DNA of 64,000 nt from an uncultured Collinsella sp. Lineage in GTDB: Bacteria > Actinomycetota > Coriobacteriia > Coriobacteriales > Coriobacteriaceae. The notes below the pieces were generated by a model, which saw only the letters and a list, made by a program, of their open reading frames with translations, ran no database searches and had not been told where the DNA came from. Position 1 is the first letter of the stretch. Every line of letters starts with the position of its first letter. A program made the position numbers and the translations under genes. The DNA lies in NCBI GenBank assembly GCA_958353395.1, contig CATWSG010000010.1, forward strand, positions 1 to 64,000. The letters are read 5' to 3'. This document shows positions 50,892 through 59,570 of this stretch, in pieces.

Positions 50892-50964
50892 TTCAGAGGT
50901 ATCGTTGAGCAGCGTAGAATAGGGGCGTTGACCAAGCCGCGAAACACATGTGAAACGTTTCCGG
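50892..50964 (+). promoter_or_regulatory. crr promoter with CcpA/LacI-type operator
   Basis: TTCAGA (50892-50897), a 17-nt spacer and TAGAAT (50915-50920). TGTGAAACGTTTCC (50950-50963) contains the palindrome GAAACGTTTC with a central CG, as in cre/LacI-family operators, placed about 25 bp after the expected start of transcription. Confidence 0.45.
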
Positions 50965-51008
50965 CAAACCAAACGCGCGATATGCGCCTATTTAAGTTGG
51001 AGGCAACT

Positions 51009-51572
51009 ATGGGTCTGCTCGATTCGCTTAAGTCCACCTTCACCTCGACCGGCGAGGCGTCCGTTCCGCCCGCAGCAAGCTTCGCCACCCGCGAAGGCGT
51101 CATCTATGCCCCCGTCAACGGCGTGCTCGTCAACCTGGACGAGGTTCCCGACGAGACGATCGCCTCGGGCATGCTTGGCCAGGGCTATGGCATCGAGCCC
51201 ATTACCGGCACCATCTATGCGCCCGCCAACGGCCGCATCGGCGCCACCACTGTCACCAACCACTCCATTGGCATGATCACCGAGGACGGTCTTCGCGTGT
51301 TCATCCATGTTGGCCTGGGCACCGTGGAAATGAACGGCAAGGGTTTTGCCCGCTTTGTCGAGATGGGCGATGTGGTCAAGGCAGGCCAGCCGCTCATCAG
51401 CTTCGACCGCGAGGCCATTAAGGCCGCTGGTCACGAGGACATCGTGACCGTCATCGTCTCCGAGCTCGATCGTCTTAAGAGCATCGACCATGTCGGCGAA
51501 TCTGGAACGCTTATCGGCGGCAACCCGCTCGTCAAGCTGGGCGACCCGCTGCTGGTAGCCAAGACCAAGTAG
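51009..51572 (+). CDS. crr: PTS glucose-type EIIA component
   Basis: Encodes 187 aa, a free EIIA of the glucose family. The phosphorylated His is in [14 protein letters not shown] and the second active-site His in VTNHSIGM. It passes phosphate from HPr to EIIB of glucose-type permeases. ATG at 51009 follows GGAGG; the frame upstream is not family-like. It could serve the orphan EIIC encoded at 14994, but no EIIB is in the window. Its first about 20 residues form an amphipathic-like helix as in E. coli EIIA-Glc. Confidence 0.93.
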   Translation: MGLLDSLKSTFTSTGEASVPPAASFATREGVIYAPVNGVLVNLDEVPDETIASGMLGQGYGIEPITGTIYAPANGRIGATTVTNHSIGMITEDGLRVFIHVGLGTVEMNGKGFARFVEMGDVVKAGQPLISFDREAIKAAGHEDIVTVIVSELDRLKSIDHVGESGTLIGGNPLVKLGDPLLVAKTK

Positions 51573-51610
51573 CCAGGCCCCGCGCCATACAGCCAAAAGG
51601 CACCTCGTCA

Positions 51611-51647
51611 AGCGCCCGCGACCATTTGGCCGCGGGCGCTTTTCGTT
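51611..51647 (+). terminator. Terminator of crr
   Basis: AGCGCCCGCG and CGCGGGCGCT arms (51611-51620, 51631-51640) followed by TTTTCGTTT. Confidence 0.9.
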
Positions 51648-51753
51648 TGAAAAACCATCCCGCCAATGCCTTATCTGTATAGCCCAAATGAGCCGAGCTG
51701 CTAGAATATCGAACTGTATGGATAACTATCATTCAACCGTTATGGGAGGATAC

Positions 51754-53157
51754 GTGAACCGCACCAAAATCGCGCAGCTCTATGCCGATGCCGAGTCGCT
51801 CGGCGGCCAGACCGTCACCGTCGCCGGCTGGGTCAAGTCCGTCCGCGACATGAAGAACTTTGGCTTTGTTACGCTCAACGACGGCAGCTGCTTCCGCGAC
51901 CTGCAGGTCGTCATGAACCGCGAGGCACTCGACAACTACGACGAGATCGCCCATCAAAACGTCTCGGCCGCACTCATTTGCACCGGCACCGTCAAGCTGA
52001 CCCCCGATGCGCCCCAGCCTTTCGAGCTTTCTGCCACCTCCATCGAGGTCGAGGGCACGAGCGCCCCGGATTACCCGCTGCAGAAGAAGCGCGCAACCGT
52101 CGAGTTCCTGCGCACCCAGCAGCACCTGCGCCCGCGCACCAACCTGTTCCGCGCCGTGTTCCGCATCCGCTCTGTCGCGGCTGCCGCCATCCACCGCTTC
52201 TTCCAGGAGCAGGGCTTTGTCTACGTCAACACCCCCATCATCACCACGAGTGACTGCGAGGGCGCCGGCGAGATGTTCCGCGTGACCACGCTCGACCCCA
52301 AAAATCCGCCCCTCACCGAGTCCGGCGAGGTCGACTGGAGCCAGGACTTCTTTGGCAAGCATGCAAGCCTCACCGTGTCCGGCCAGCTCAATGCCGAGAA
52401 CTTTGCCATGGCCTTTGGTGACGTGTACACCTTTGGCCCCACCTTCCGTGCCGAGAACTCCAACACCACGCGCCACGCCGCCGAGTTTTGGATGATCGAG
52501 CCCGAGATGGCCTTTGCCGACCTTAACGACTACATGGACAACGCCGAGGCCATGCTCAAGTACGTCCTTAAGGACGTTATGGCCACCTGCCCCGACGAGC
52601 TCAATATGCTCAACAAGTTTGTGGACAAGGGTCTGCTCGAGCGCCTGGACCATGTCGCCAACTCCGACTTTGCCCGCGTTACCTACACCGAGGCCGTCGA
52701 GATCCTGGAGCAGGCAGTCGCCGACGGCCACAAGTTCGACTACCCCGTGAGCTGGGGCATCGACCTGCAAACCGAGCACGAACGCTTCCTGACCGAGGAG
52801 CACTTTAAGCGCCCGACCTTCGTGACCGACTACCCGGCTGAGATCAAGGCATTCTACATGCGCATGAACGAGGACGGCAAGACCGTCGCCGCCGCCGACT
52901 GCCTGGTTCCCGGTATCGGCGAGATTATCGGCGGCTCCCAGCGCGAGGAGCGCCTGGATCTGCTCGAGGCCCGCATCAAGGACCTGGGCATGAATCCCGA
53001 GCAGTACAAGTACTACCTTGACCTGCGCCGCTACGGTTCCTGCAAGCACGCCGGCTACGGTCTGGGCTTCGAGCGCTTGGTCATGTATCTGACCGGCGTG
53101 GGCAACATCCGCGACGTCCTGCCGCACCCGCGCACCGTGGGCAACGCCGACTTCTAA
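51754..53157 (+). CDS. asnS: Asparaginyl-tRNA synthetase
   Basis: Encodes 467 aa, the usual size. OB-fold anticodon domain ([20 protein letters not shown]), class II motif 2 ([20 protein letters not shown]) and motif 3 ([15 protein letters not shown]). Charges tRNA-Asn. GTG at 51754 is preferred because GGGAGG lies just before it and length then matches the family; an ATG at 51718 is possible. Confidence 0.95.
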   Translation: MNRTKIAQLYADAESLGGQTVTVAGWVKSVRDMKNFGFVTLNDGSCFRDLQVVMNREALDNYDEIAHQNVSAALICTGTVKLTPDAPQPFELSATSIEVEGTSAPDYPLQKKRATVEFLRTQQHLRPRTNLFRAVFRIRSVAAAAIHRFFQEQGFVYVNTPIITTSDCEGAGEMFRVTTLDPKNPPLTESGEVDWSQDFFGKHASLTVSGQLNAENFAMAFGDVYTFGPTFRAENSNTTRHAAEFWMIEPEMAFADLNDYMDNAEAMLKYVLKDVMATCPDELNMLNKFVDKGLLERLDHVANSDFARVTYTEAVEILEQAVADGHKFDYPVSWGIDLQTEHERFLTEEHFKRPTFVTDYPAEIKAFYMRMNEDGKTVAAADCLVPGIGEIIGGSQREERLDLLEARIKDLGMNPEQYKYYLDLRRYGSCKHAGYGLGFERLVMYLTGVGNIRDVLPHPRTVGNADF

Positions 53158-53203
53158 TCGTCGGACGCTAGCTCGCGTCGCCACACGCCAACGCTCATCG
53201 CAC

Positions 53204-53240
53204 AAGCGTCTCTCGACATCGGTCGAGAGACGCTTTTTTT
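53204..53240 (+). terminator. Terminator of asnS
   Basis: AAGCGTCTCTCGA and TCGAGAGACGCTT are perfect 13-bp arms with a 6-nt loop, followed by T7. Confidence 0.95.
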
Positions 53241-53416
53241 CAACAGCATCCGTCAAGCTTTTGGCAAGTTTTTGGTCAGTTGAGTAGGGCTGTTGAAAAC
53301 TCAACCCGCCGTTTGCCGACGACTACCGACCGCCCAGAGCGCCCTGCGCCCCTGGGAAAGCCCCGCGTCCTAGGCTCCATACCGTCGCCACCCAAAACGG
53401 AAAGGACGTGGGCACG

Positions 53417-54205
53417 ATGACCGAAGCCGCTGTTGAAACCTACGACACCACGACGAGAGGCGCCGCCTCGATGGCAGCCTATCGCGCCGTTCGCATCCTG
53501 CAGCTCTTGAGCGAAAACACCGGCGAAGACAAGGCCATACTTTCCGATGAGCTGATCCGGCGCCTCTCCCATCCCGACGACCCCGCCCGCATGCCCATCT
53601 CGGCGGCGCGGCGCAGCATCTACACCGCCATCTCCGCGCTTCGCCATGCCGGATACGAAATTGAGTACAAACGCGGCGTGGGCTACAAACTTCTTACCCG
53701 CCCGCTCACCGATGAAGAGATCATCCGGCTCCACGGTATGGTCATGCGCAACCGCTCCACGCCTATCGCTATCCGCAAGAGCATGGCGCAGCACTTAGTT
53801 GCCATGGCGAGTGCCGACGTTCGCGGCTACCTCGATACACCCGAACCCGTTCCGAGCGCAGGCAGCAAGGCTACCAAGGCAACACGCACGCCCATCAAGC
53901 GCATCGACACGTGCGAGCTCGTCGAGCAGGCCATCGACCATGGAACCACGGTGAGTTTTGATATTTCGAGCGTCACGGCACGTGGCGAAACCGAAGTAGC
54001 ACGGATGACACTCCGCCCCTTTGCCATCAGGCAGCGCGATGGCATCTCGTATTTGCTGGGAACGGTCTATGACGCCCGAGGTGCCGATGACACGCTGCGC
54101 ACCGTAGAGATTGGCCGCATGAGAAACGTCACCACACGTCTCCTCGACGGCAAGAAGCTCTTCGCCGCCCTCGACGAGGAGGACGACGCCTCCTCCGCCG
54201 CATAA
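53417..54205 (+). CDS. Probable HTH-WYL-like transcriptional regulator
   Basis: Encodes 262 aa. An N-terminal winged-helix region (MAAYRAVRILQLLSENTG to VGYKLLTR, about residues 18-95) resembles the HTH of YafY/WYL regulators; the C-terminal half (VSFDISSVTARGETEVARMT, LRPFAIRQRDGISYLLGTVY) resembles a WYL ligand domain, though the W-Y-L triplet itself is not intact. Target and ligand unknown. ATG at 53417 was preferred to GTG at 53408 for spacing from AAAGGA. Lies upstream of the amino-acid ABC importer, which it might regulate. Confidence 0.65.
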   Translation: MTEAAVETYDTTTRGAASMAAYRAVRILQLLSENTGEDKAILSDELIRRLSHPDDPARMPISAARRSIYTAISALRHAGYEIEYKRGVGYKLLTRPLTDEEIIRLHGMVMRNRSTPIAIRKSMAQHLVAMASADVRGYLDTPEPVPSAGSKATKATRTPIKRIDTCELVEQAIDHGTTVSFDISSVTARGETEVARMTLRPFAIRQRDGISYLLGTVYDARGADDTLRTVEIGRMRNVTTRLLDGKKLFAALDEEDDASSAA

Positions 54206-54274
54206 GACCCTCCGCCGCCCATTCGACTACCCGTACCGCCCATCCGATTCTGTATTAAAAAACCCGCCAGGCTG

Positions 54275-54302
54275 TTGTAAAAATGGACATCAGCGCTACT
54301 AT
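54275..54302 (+). promoter_or_regulatory. Predicted promoter of the ABC importer operon
   Basis: TTGTAA (54275-54280), a 16-nt spacer and TACTAT (54297-54302), followed by a small TGCACT/AGTGCA hairpin at about 54311-54330 in the leader. Confidence 0.45.
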
Positions 54303-54365
54303 AGTTCCACTTGCACTTTGTCCCAGTGCAGTGTTTCCAGCCATTTTTATACTGGGGGTAATGAT

Positions 54366-55346
54366 ATGAAGGACATCACCATCAGCCGCAGGAGCCTTCT
54401 GGTCTCCGCCGGCCTGCTCGCGCTCGCCCCGCTCGCCGGATGCGGCGGCAGCTCTGGTTCCGGCTCCGCTGCCGCCGGTTCCGACTACACCATCGGCGTT
54501 CTGCAGCTCACCGAGCACTCCGCGCTCGATGCCGCCAACGACGGCTTCGTCAAGGCCATCAAGAAGAGCGGCCTTAAGGTCAAGATCGACCAGAAGAACG
54601 CCCAGAACGACCAGTCCACGTGTAAGTCCATTGCCGACAAGTTTGTGGGCGACAACGTCAACCTGATTTATGCCATCGCCACGCCCGCCGCGCAGGCTGC
54701 CGCCGGCGCCACGGCCGATATCCCCATCGTGGGCTGCGCCATCACCGACTACGCCGCCTCCGGCCTGGTCCAGGACAACGACAAGCCCGGCACCAACGTC
54801 ACGGGCGCTTCCGACCTCACCCCAGTCGCCGAGCAGCTCGAGATGATGCAGAAGGTCCTGCCCGACGTAAAGAAGGTCGGCCTGCTCTACTGCACCGCCG
54901 AGTCCAACTCCGACGTCCAGATCAAGGCCGCCAAGAAGGAACTCGACAAGCTGGGCCTCGAGTACACTGACTTCACCGTCTCGAGCTCCAACGAGATTCA
55001 GTCCGTCGTCGAGTCTGCCGTGGGCAAGGTCGACGCGCTGTACTCCCCCACCGACAACACCATCGCCGCGGGTGCCTCGCAGGTCGGCCAGATCTGCAAG
55101 GAGAACAAGCTCCCCTTCGTGACTGGCGAGGAGGGTATGTGCATGGCCGGCGGCCTGTTCACCCTCTCCATCAACTATGAGGACCTGGGCTACGCCGCGG
55201 GCGAGATGGCCGTTAAGATCCTGAAAGGCGAGGCTAAGCCCGAAGACATGCCGATCAAACACCTCTCGAGCAAGGACCTGGTCGTCGTCAAGAACGACGA
55301 GATGGCCGAGGCCCTGGGCATCGACCTTTCCGCTCTGGACGCGTAA
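54366..55346 (+). CDS. ABC transporter substrate-binding lipoprotein (TrpX/YtrS type)
   Basis: Encodes 326 aa. The N-terminus has a twin-arginine-like SRRSLL, a hydrophobic stretch and the lipobox LAGC, then a Gly/Ser linker, so it is a membrane-anchored lipoprotein. The mature part (YTIGVLQLTEHSALDAANDG, IPIVGCAITDYAASGLV, TPVAEQLEMMQKVLPDVKKV) matches the TrpX/ABC_sub_bind family that often binds tryptophan or tyrosine. ATG follows GGGGG. Heads an operon with permease and ATPase. Confidence 0.92.
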   Translation: MKDITISRRSLLVSAGLLALAPLAGCGGSSGSGSAAAGSDYTIGVLQLTEHSALDAANDGFVKAIKKSGLKVKIDQKNAQNDQSTCKSIADKFVGDNVNLIYAIATPAAQAAAGATADIPIVGCAITDYAASGLVQDNDKPGTNVTGASDLTPVAEQLEMMQKVLPDVKKVGLLYCTAESNSDVQIKAAKKELDKLGLEYTDFTVSSSNEIQSVVESAVGKVDALYSPTDNTIAAGASQVGQICKENKLPFVTGEEGMCMAGGLFTLSINYEDLGYAAGEMAVKILKGEAKPEDMPIKHLSSKDLVVVKNDEMAEALGIDLSALDA

Positions 55347-55414
55347 TGCTATACGCGGCATGCGTCTAGAGCCCGTGCTCGCGCTTTAGCTGCGTTATTC
55401 AATATCTGAGCCAC

Positions 55415-55450
55415 AGGGGCGGGCGCTGTAGACCGGCGTCCGCCCTGCTT
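55415..55450 (+). promoter_or_regulatory. Hairpin between binding-protein and permease genes
   Basis: GGGCGGGCG and CGTCCGCCC flank an 11-nt loop, followed by TGCTTGTTT. Such an imperfect terminator could raise the binding protein-to-permease ratio, a common arrangement. Confidence 0.5.
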
Positions 55451-55549
55451 GTTTCAGGTAAAACAAAACGTCTGTCCGCAGCTCTTTTATGCATTGTTAC
55501 CGCTATTATGGAAAATCACGTGTCCACCCTATCCTAGGAGGTATGAAGC

Positions 55550-56473
55550 ATGCTCATTGCATTGCAGGGCGCCGTTTCGCAGGGCGTCCTCTGGGGCATT
55601 ATGGTGCTTGGCGTGTTTATCACGTTCCGCCTGCTCGACATTCCCGATATGACCTGCGACGGCAGCTTTGCCCTCGGCGGCTGCGTCTGCGCTGTGCTCA
55701 TCGTCAATAACAACGTCGACCCGCTACTCGCCGTGCTGGCCGGCATGTGCGCCGGCGCCATCGCGGGCGCCGTCACGGGCATTTTGACCACCGTCTTTGA
55801 GATTCCCGCGATCCTCGCCGGAATCCTCACCCAGATCAGCCTGTGGTCCATCAACCTGCGCATCATGGGCAAGTCCAATACGCCCATTCTTGCCAAAGGC
55901 ACCGTGTTCTCGGCCGTCAGCAATATGACCGGTCTGCCGCAGTCCACCGTTGCCATCATCTTGGGCATCCTGCTCGCCGTGGCTATCGTTGCCATCCTGT
56001 ATTGGTTCTTTGGCACCGAGATCGGCTCGGCGCTGCGCGCCACCGGCAATAACGAGTACATGATCCGCGCTCTGGGCGTCAACACCAACTCCACCAAGAT
56101 GATCGCCCTCGTGCTCTCCAACGCCCTCATCGGCCTTTCGGGCGCGCTCATCTGCCAGAGCCAGAAGTATGCCGACATTGGTATGGGCACCGGTGCCATC
56201 GTTATCGGTCTTGCCGCCATTGTTATCGGTGAGGTGCTCGGCCGTCTGCTGCCCGGCGGCCTCACGCAGTTTAGCGTCCGTCTTGCCTCCGCCGTCTTTG
56301 GCTCCGTGGTCTACTTCCTTATCCGCGCCATCGTGCTGCAAATGGGCATGGACGCCAACGACATGAAACTGCTCTCCGCCGTGATCGTCGCCGTGGCCCT
56401 GTGCGTGCCCGTGGTTTGGGAGCGCTATAAGCTCCGCAGCTCCTACACGAAGGGGGATGAGGCAGATGCTTAA
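55550..56473 (+). CDS. ABC transporter permease (TrpY type)
   Basis: Encodes 307 aa with about eight to nine transmembrane helices. LLDIPDMTCDGSFALGGCVC and the GSALRATGNNEYMIRALGVN loop are typical of the branched-chain-like permeases paired with TrpX proteins. AGGAGG lies 8 nt before the ATG. The stop overlaps the ATPase gene by 8 nt. Confidence 0.92.
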   Translation: MLIALQGAVSQGVLWGIMVLGVFITFRLLDIPDMTCDGSFALGGCVCAVLIVNNNVDPLLAVLAGMCAGAIAGAVTGILTTVFEIPAILAGILTQISLWSINLRIMGKSNTPILAKGTVFSAVSNMTGLPQSTVAIILGILLAVAIVAILYWFFGTEIGSALRATGNNEYMIRALGVNTNSTKMIALVLSNALIGLSGALICQSQKYADIGMGTGAIVIGLAAIVIGEVLGRLLPGGLTQFSVRLASAVFGSVVYFLIRAIVLQMGMDANDMKLLSAVIVAVALCVPVVWERYKLRSSYTKGDEADA

Positions 56474-57260
56474 GCTCTCGCACGTCAAAAAGACCTTTAA
56501 CAAGGGCACCGTCACCGAGAAGCGCGCGCTCACCGGCGTCGACCTCACCCTGAATGACGGCGACTTTGTAACCGTGATTGGCGGCAACGGCGCCGGCAAG
56601 TCCACGCTGCTCAACATGATCGCCGGCGTATATCCGCTCGATTCGGGCGTTATCGAGCTCGACGGCAACGATATCTCGCGTCTGAGCGAGTCGCAGCGTG
56701 CCAAGTACCTGGGCCGCGTGTTCCAGGACCCCATGCGCGGCACCGCAGCCGACATGCAGATTGCCGAGAACCTGGCCCTCGCCAAGCGTCGCGGCCAGCG
56801 TCGCGGCCTTTCGTGGGGCGTCACCAAGGCCGAGAAAGATGAGTACGTTGAGCTGCTCAAGCGCCTGGACCTTGGTCTGGACACGCGTCTCAACGCCAAG
56901 GTCGGCCTGCTCTCGGGCGGACAGCGCCAGGCACTCACCCTGTTGATGGCCACGCTCACCAGGCCGCGCCTGCTGCTGCTCGACGAGCACACCGCGGCCC
57001 TCGACCCCAAGACGGCCTCTAAGGTGCTCAACCTGACCGAGGAGATCGTCGACGAGAACCACCTGACCACGCTCATGGTCACGCACAACATGAACGACGC
57101 CATCCGTCTGGGCAACCGTCTGATCATGATGCACGAAGGCCACGTGATCTACGACGTGGCGGGCGATGAGATGAAGTCGCTCACCGTAGCCGACCTGCTG
57201 CAGAAATTCGAGGAGGTCTCGGGCGGCGAGCTCGCCAACGACCGCATGCTGCTAAGCTAA
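56466..57260 (+). CDS. ABC transporter ATP-binding protein (TrpZ type)
   Basis: Encodes 264 aa. Walker A GGNGAGKSTLLN, signature LLSGGQRQALTLLMA, Walker B LLLLDEHTAALDP and the switch His in VTHNMNDAI. It powers the importer with the two preceding genes. The ATG at 56466, inside the permease end, fits spacing better than the ATG at 56457. Confidence 0.93.
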   Translation: MLKLSHVKKTFNKGTVTEKRALTGVDLTLNDGDFVTVIGGNGAGKSTLLNMIAGVYPLDSGVIELDGNDISRLSESQRAKYLGRVFQDPMRGTAADMQIAENLALAKRRGQRRGLSWGVTKAEKDEYVELLKRLDLGLDTRLNAKVGLLSGGQRQALTLLMATLTRPRLLLLDEHTAALDPKTASKVLNLTEEIVDENHLTTLMVTHNMNDAIRLGNRLIMMHEGHVIYDVAGDEMKSLTVADLLQKFEEVSGGELANDRMLLS

Positions 57261-57298
57261 ACCTACCAAAAAGGGACAGGTTTATTTTGGCAGGTTTT
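57261..57298 (+). repeat. GGGACAGG/TTTATTTT hairpin after the ATPase stop
   Basis: AACCTACCAAAA and TTTTGGCAGGTT arms around AGGGACAGGTTTA; begins at the stop codon. Its sister at 30276 has changed but still complementary arms. Confidence 0.75.
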
Positions 57299-57313
57299 AT
57301 CTGCGTAAACGTC

Positions 57314-57353
57314 AAAACCGCCGCTAAGGGACAGGCGCCCTTGCGGCGGTTTT
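57314..57353 (+). terminator. GGGACAG-core terminator hairpin
   Basis: AAAACCGCCGC and GCGGCGGTTTT are perfect 11-bp arms enclosing TAAGGGACAGGCGCCCTT. Same core as the AACCACC family but with different arms; ends in TTTT, so it is a likely terminator of the ABC operon. Confidence 0.85.
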
Positions 57354-57417
57354 CGCATATTATGTCGATAATCCGATATTCAACCAGACATTCTGGCTAA
57401 GGACTAAGGAAACTGCC

Positions 57418-59442
57418 ACGAAAAGACTCCCCCGCCTTGCGTTAGCCACCGCGTTGTTTGCCGGCGCGCTCGCAGGCATCCCAAGTCTCGCTTTCGCGGG
57501 GAACCTGCCCGCCGCTATTGACGGCTCCGTGGCCGTCATGCACACCAACGACATCCACGGCAGCTACAAGTACAGCTACAACGCAAGCAAGGGCACCGGC
57601 ACTGTGGGCTTCGACGGACTGGCGGTTCTCTATAGCGCCCAAAACAGCGCCCCCGATCTTTTGCTCGATGCGGGCGACACCTTCCACGGGCAGTCCTTCG
57701 CCACCATGAGCGAGGGCAAGAGCATCGCCGAGCTCATGGACACCTTCTACGCCGACGGCTACGACGCGACCACGCCAGGCAACCACGACTGGAGCTACGG
57801 CGCGGACAAACTCCGCACCATGACCGGCTACAGCACCACCGGCACGCCCTTCGCCATGCTCTGCGCGAACGCAAAGTCTACGAGCGGCGTATGGAGCTCG
57901 AGCATCACGAAGACGCTCGATCGCACCTGGGAGGATAGCGAGGATCACTCCACATTCGACTACAAAATCAAGGTCGGCGTCGTGGGTGCCATGGATGAGT
58001 CGCTGGAATCCTCGCTGCGCGCGGACCTGGTCGCGGGTACGTCGTTCTCGAGTGCCGCGAACGCCATCAATGCCGAGGCAGAGCAGCTGCGCAAGGAGGG
58101 CTGCGATGTTGTTGTGTGTATCGCGCACACGCTCGACGCCAAGACCTTTGCCACGCGACTCCGTGGCGTCGATGCCCTTATCGCAGGCCACGAGCACATC
58201 AACCTTAACGAGAAGGTGACGGGAGCCGACGGCAAGACAATCCACGTTGTCGAGGCGGGCAGTGCCTTTGCCGAGGTGGGACTGCTTTCCATTCCGTACA
58301 AATACGACACGAATGGCACCGAGACGACCGACGATGACACGGTCACGGTCCCTGCAGACGGCAGCGACGAGAAGCTCTACACCGCCAAGAACGTCAACGA
58401 CCTTTTGGCAGACCCCGACAAGGGCTCCGACTACCAAAGCCGCCTTGAAGCCGTCCGCAACAAGATCAAGCCGCTCGACGAGGACTTTGAAAACGAATCG
58501 AACAAGGTGCTCGGCACATCCACCACCAACTATTTCTACGGCGAGGACGCCGCAGGCACGCATGGCTGGGAAATGGTGCGCACCACCGATTTCCGTCCCA
58601 GCAAGGAGGGCGACACCACCAAGGCCCAGACCATCGGCCACGTGATTTGCGGCTCCTATCTTGCCCTGACGGGCGCGGACTTCGCTATCGAAAACGCTGG
58701 CGGCATCCGCGGCGGCATCGCGGCGGGCAACGTGACCGCCGGCAACGTCATCGCCATCTCGCCCTACGGCAACACCGTGGAGACCTGGACCATGACCGGC
58801 GCGGACTTCCTCGCAGCGCTCGAGCACTCGCTACAAATCAGCGACGATTGCAACGACAGCTACGAGCTTCAGCAGGCTTATGTGGCGGCCGGTCACACCG
58901 AGCAGGAGGCGCAAGACAAGTACAAGTGGCGCGATGACTCTGGCAGCGTTCTCTCCTTTGGCGGCATCAACGTGACGATTGATTGGACGCAGCCCGAAGG
59001 CAAGCGCATTGTGAGTGCCACACTCACCAAAGACGGCAGCACGCTCGACCCCGCCAAGACCTATACCGTCGCCACCAACAACTACATCATTACCAACACG
59101 ACCGACTTTCCCACCTTTGCACACGCCACCAAGTACACCGAGTGGGGCACGTGCGAGGCGGCGCTGAGGGCGCTGATTGGGCAGAACGGCTGGGAGAGCA
59201 AGATGGCCGGACTCGCCGGCACCATCAGCTTCGGCTCCGTAGCCGTGGACCCCACGCCCACACCGGCCCCGACGCCTAAGCCCTCGTCTAAGACGGACAC
59301 GGCGACCACGAAGGTCATCACCAAGAAGACGACCGGTAAGCTTGCCGCAACGGGAGACCGCACGCTGGCAGTAGTTGGCGCGTGCCTTATCGGCGGCATC
59401 ATCGTCATCATGCTCGGCATTATCTGGAAGCGTCGACGCTAA
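57418..59442 (+). CDS. Cell-wall-anchored 5'-nucleotidase/metallophosphatase
   Basis: Encodes about 674 aa. Domains: signal peptide, metallophosphatase (VAVMHTNDIHGSYKY, LLDAGDTFHGQSFA, TPGNHDWSYG, IAGHEHINL), 5'-nucleotidase C domain (DFAIENAGGIRGG, ISPYGNTVETW), Pro/Thr-rich spacer and a sorting signal LAATGD with hydrophobic stretch and KRRR. It cleaves extracellular nucleotides to nucleosides. In frame there is no ATG; TTG at 57454 would cut the signal peptide, whereas ACG at 57418, 6 nt after AAGGAA, gives a full one (KRLPRLALATALFAGALAG...). ACG start or start-codon mutation is proposed; TTG at 57454 is the conventional choice. Confidence 0.85.
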   Translation, partial: TKRLPRLALATALFAGALAGIPSLAFAGNLPAAIDGSVAVMHTNDIHGSYKYSYNASKGTGTVGFDGLAVLYSAQNSAPDLLLDAGDTFHGQSFATMSEGKSIAELMDTFYADGYDATTPGNHDWSYGADKLRTMTGYSTTGTPFAMLCANAKSTSGVWSSSITKTLDRTWEDSEDHSTFDYKIKVGVVGAMDESLESSLRADLVAGTSFSSAANAINAEAEQLRKEGCDVVVCIAHTLDAKTFATRLRGVDALIAGHEHINLNEKVTGADGKTIHVVEAGSAFAEVGLLSIPYKYDTNGTETTDDDTVTVPADGSDEKLYTAKNVNDLLADPDKGSDYQSRLEAVRNKIKPLDEDFENESNKVLGTSTTNYFYGEDAAGTHGWEMVRTTDFRPSKEGDTTKAQTIGHVICGSYLALTGADFAIENAGGIRGGIAAGNVTAGNVIAISPYGNTVETWTMTGADFLAALEHSLQISDDCNDSYELQQAYVAAGHTEQEAQDKYKWRDDSGSVLSFGGINVTIDWTQPEGKRIVSATLTKDGSTLDPAKTYTVATNNYIITNTTDFPTFAHATKYTEWGTCEAALRALIGQNGWESKMAGLAGTISFGSVAVDPTPTPAPTPKPSSKTDTATTKVITKKTTGKLAATGDRTLAVVGACLIGGIIVIMLGIIWKRRR

Positions 59443-59492
59443 GCTACACCGCCGGGCCTTACAGCCCCGCCGCGTAAACCTTATATCGAGCA

Positions 59493-59530
59493 CAGAAGCC
59501 CGTCCGAATTTGATCGGACGGGCTTCTTGG
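59493..59530 (+). terminator. Terminator of the 5'-nucleotidase gene
   Basis: GAAGCCCGTCCGA and TCGGACGGGCTTC, perfect 13-bp arms with a 6-nt loop, then TTGG. Confidence 0.85.
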
Positions 59531-59570
59531 TGGGTATCATGGTTGGACGATCATGAGGAGGTTTCCCTAC

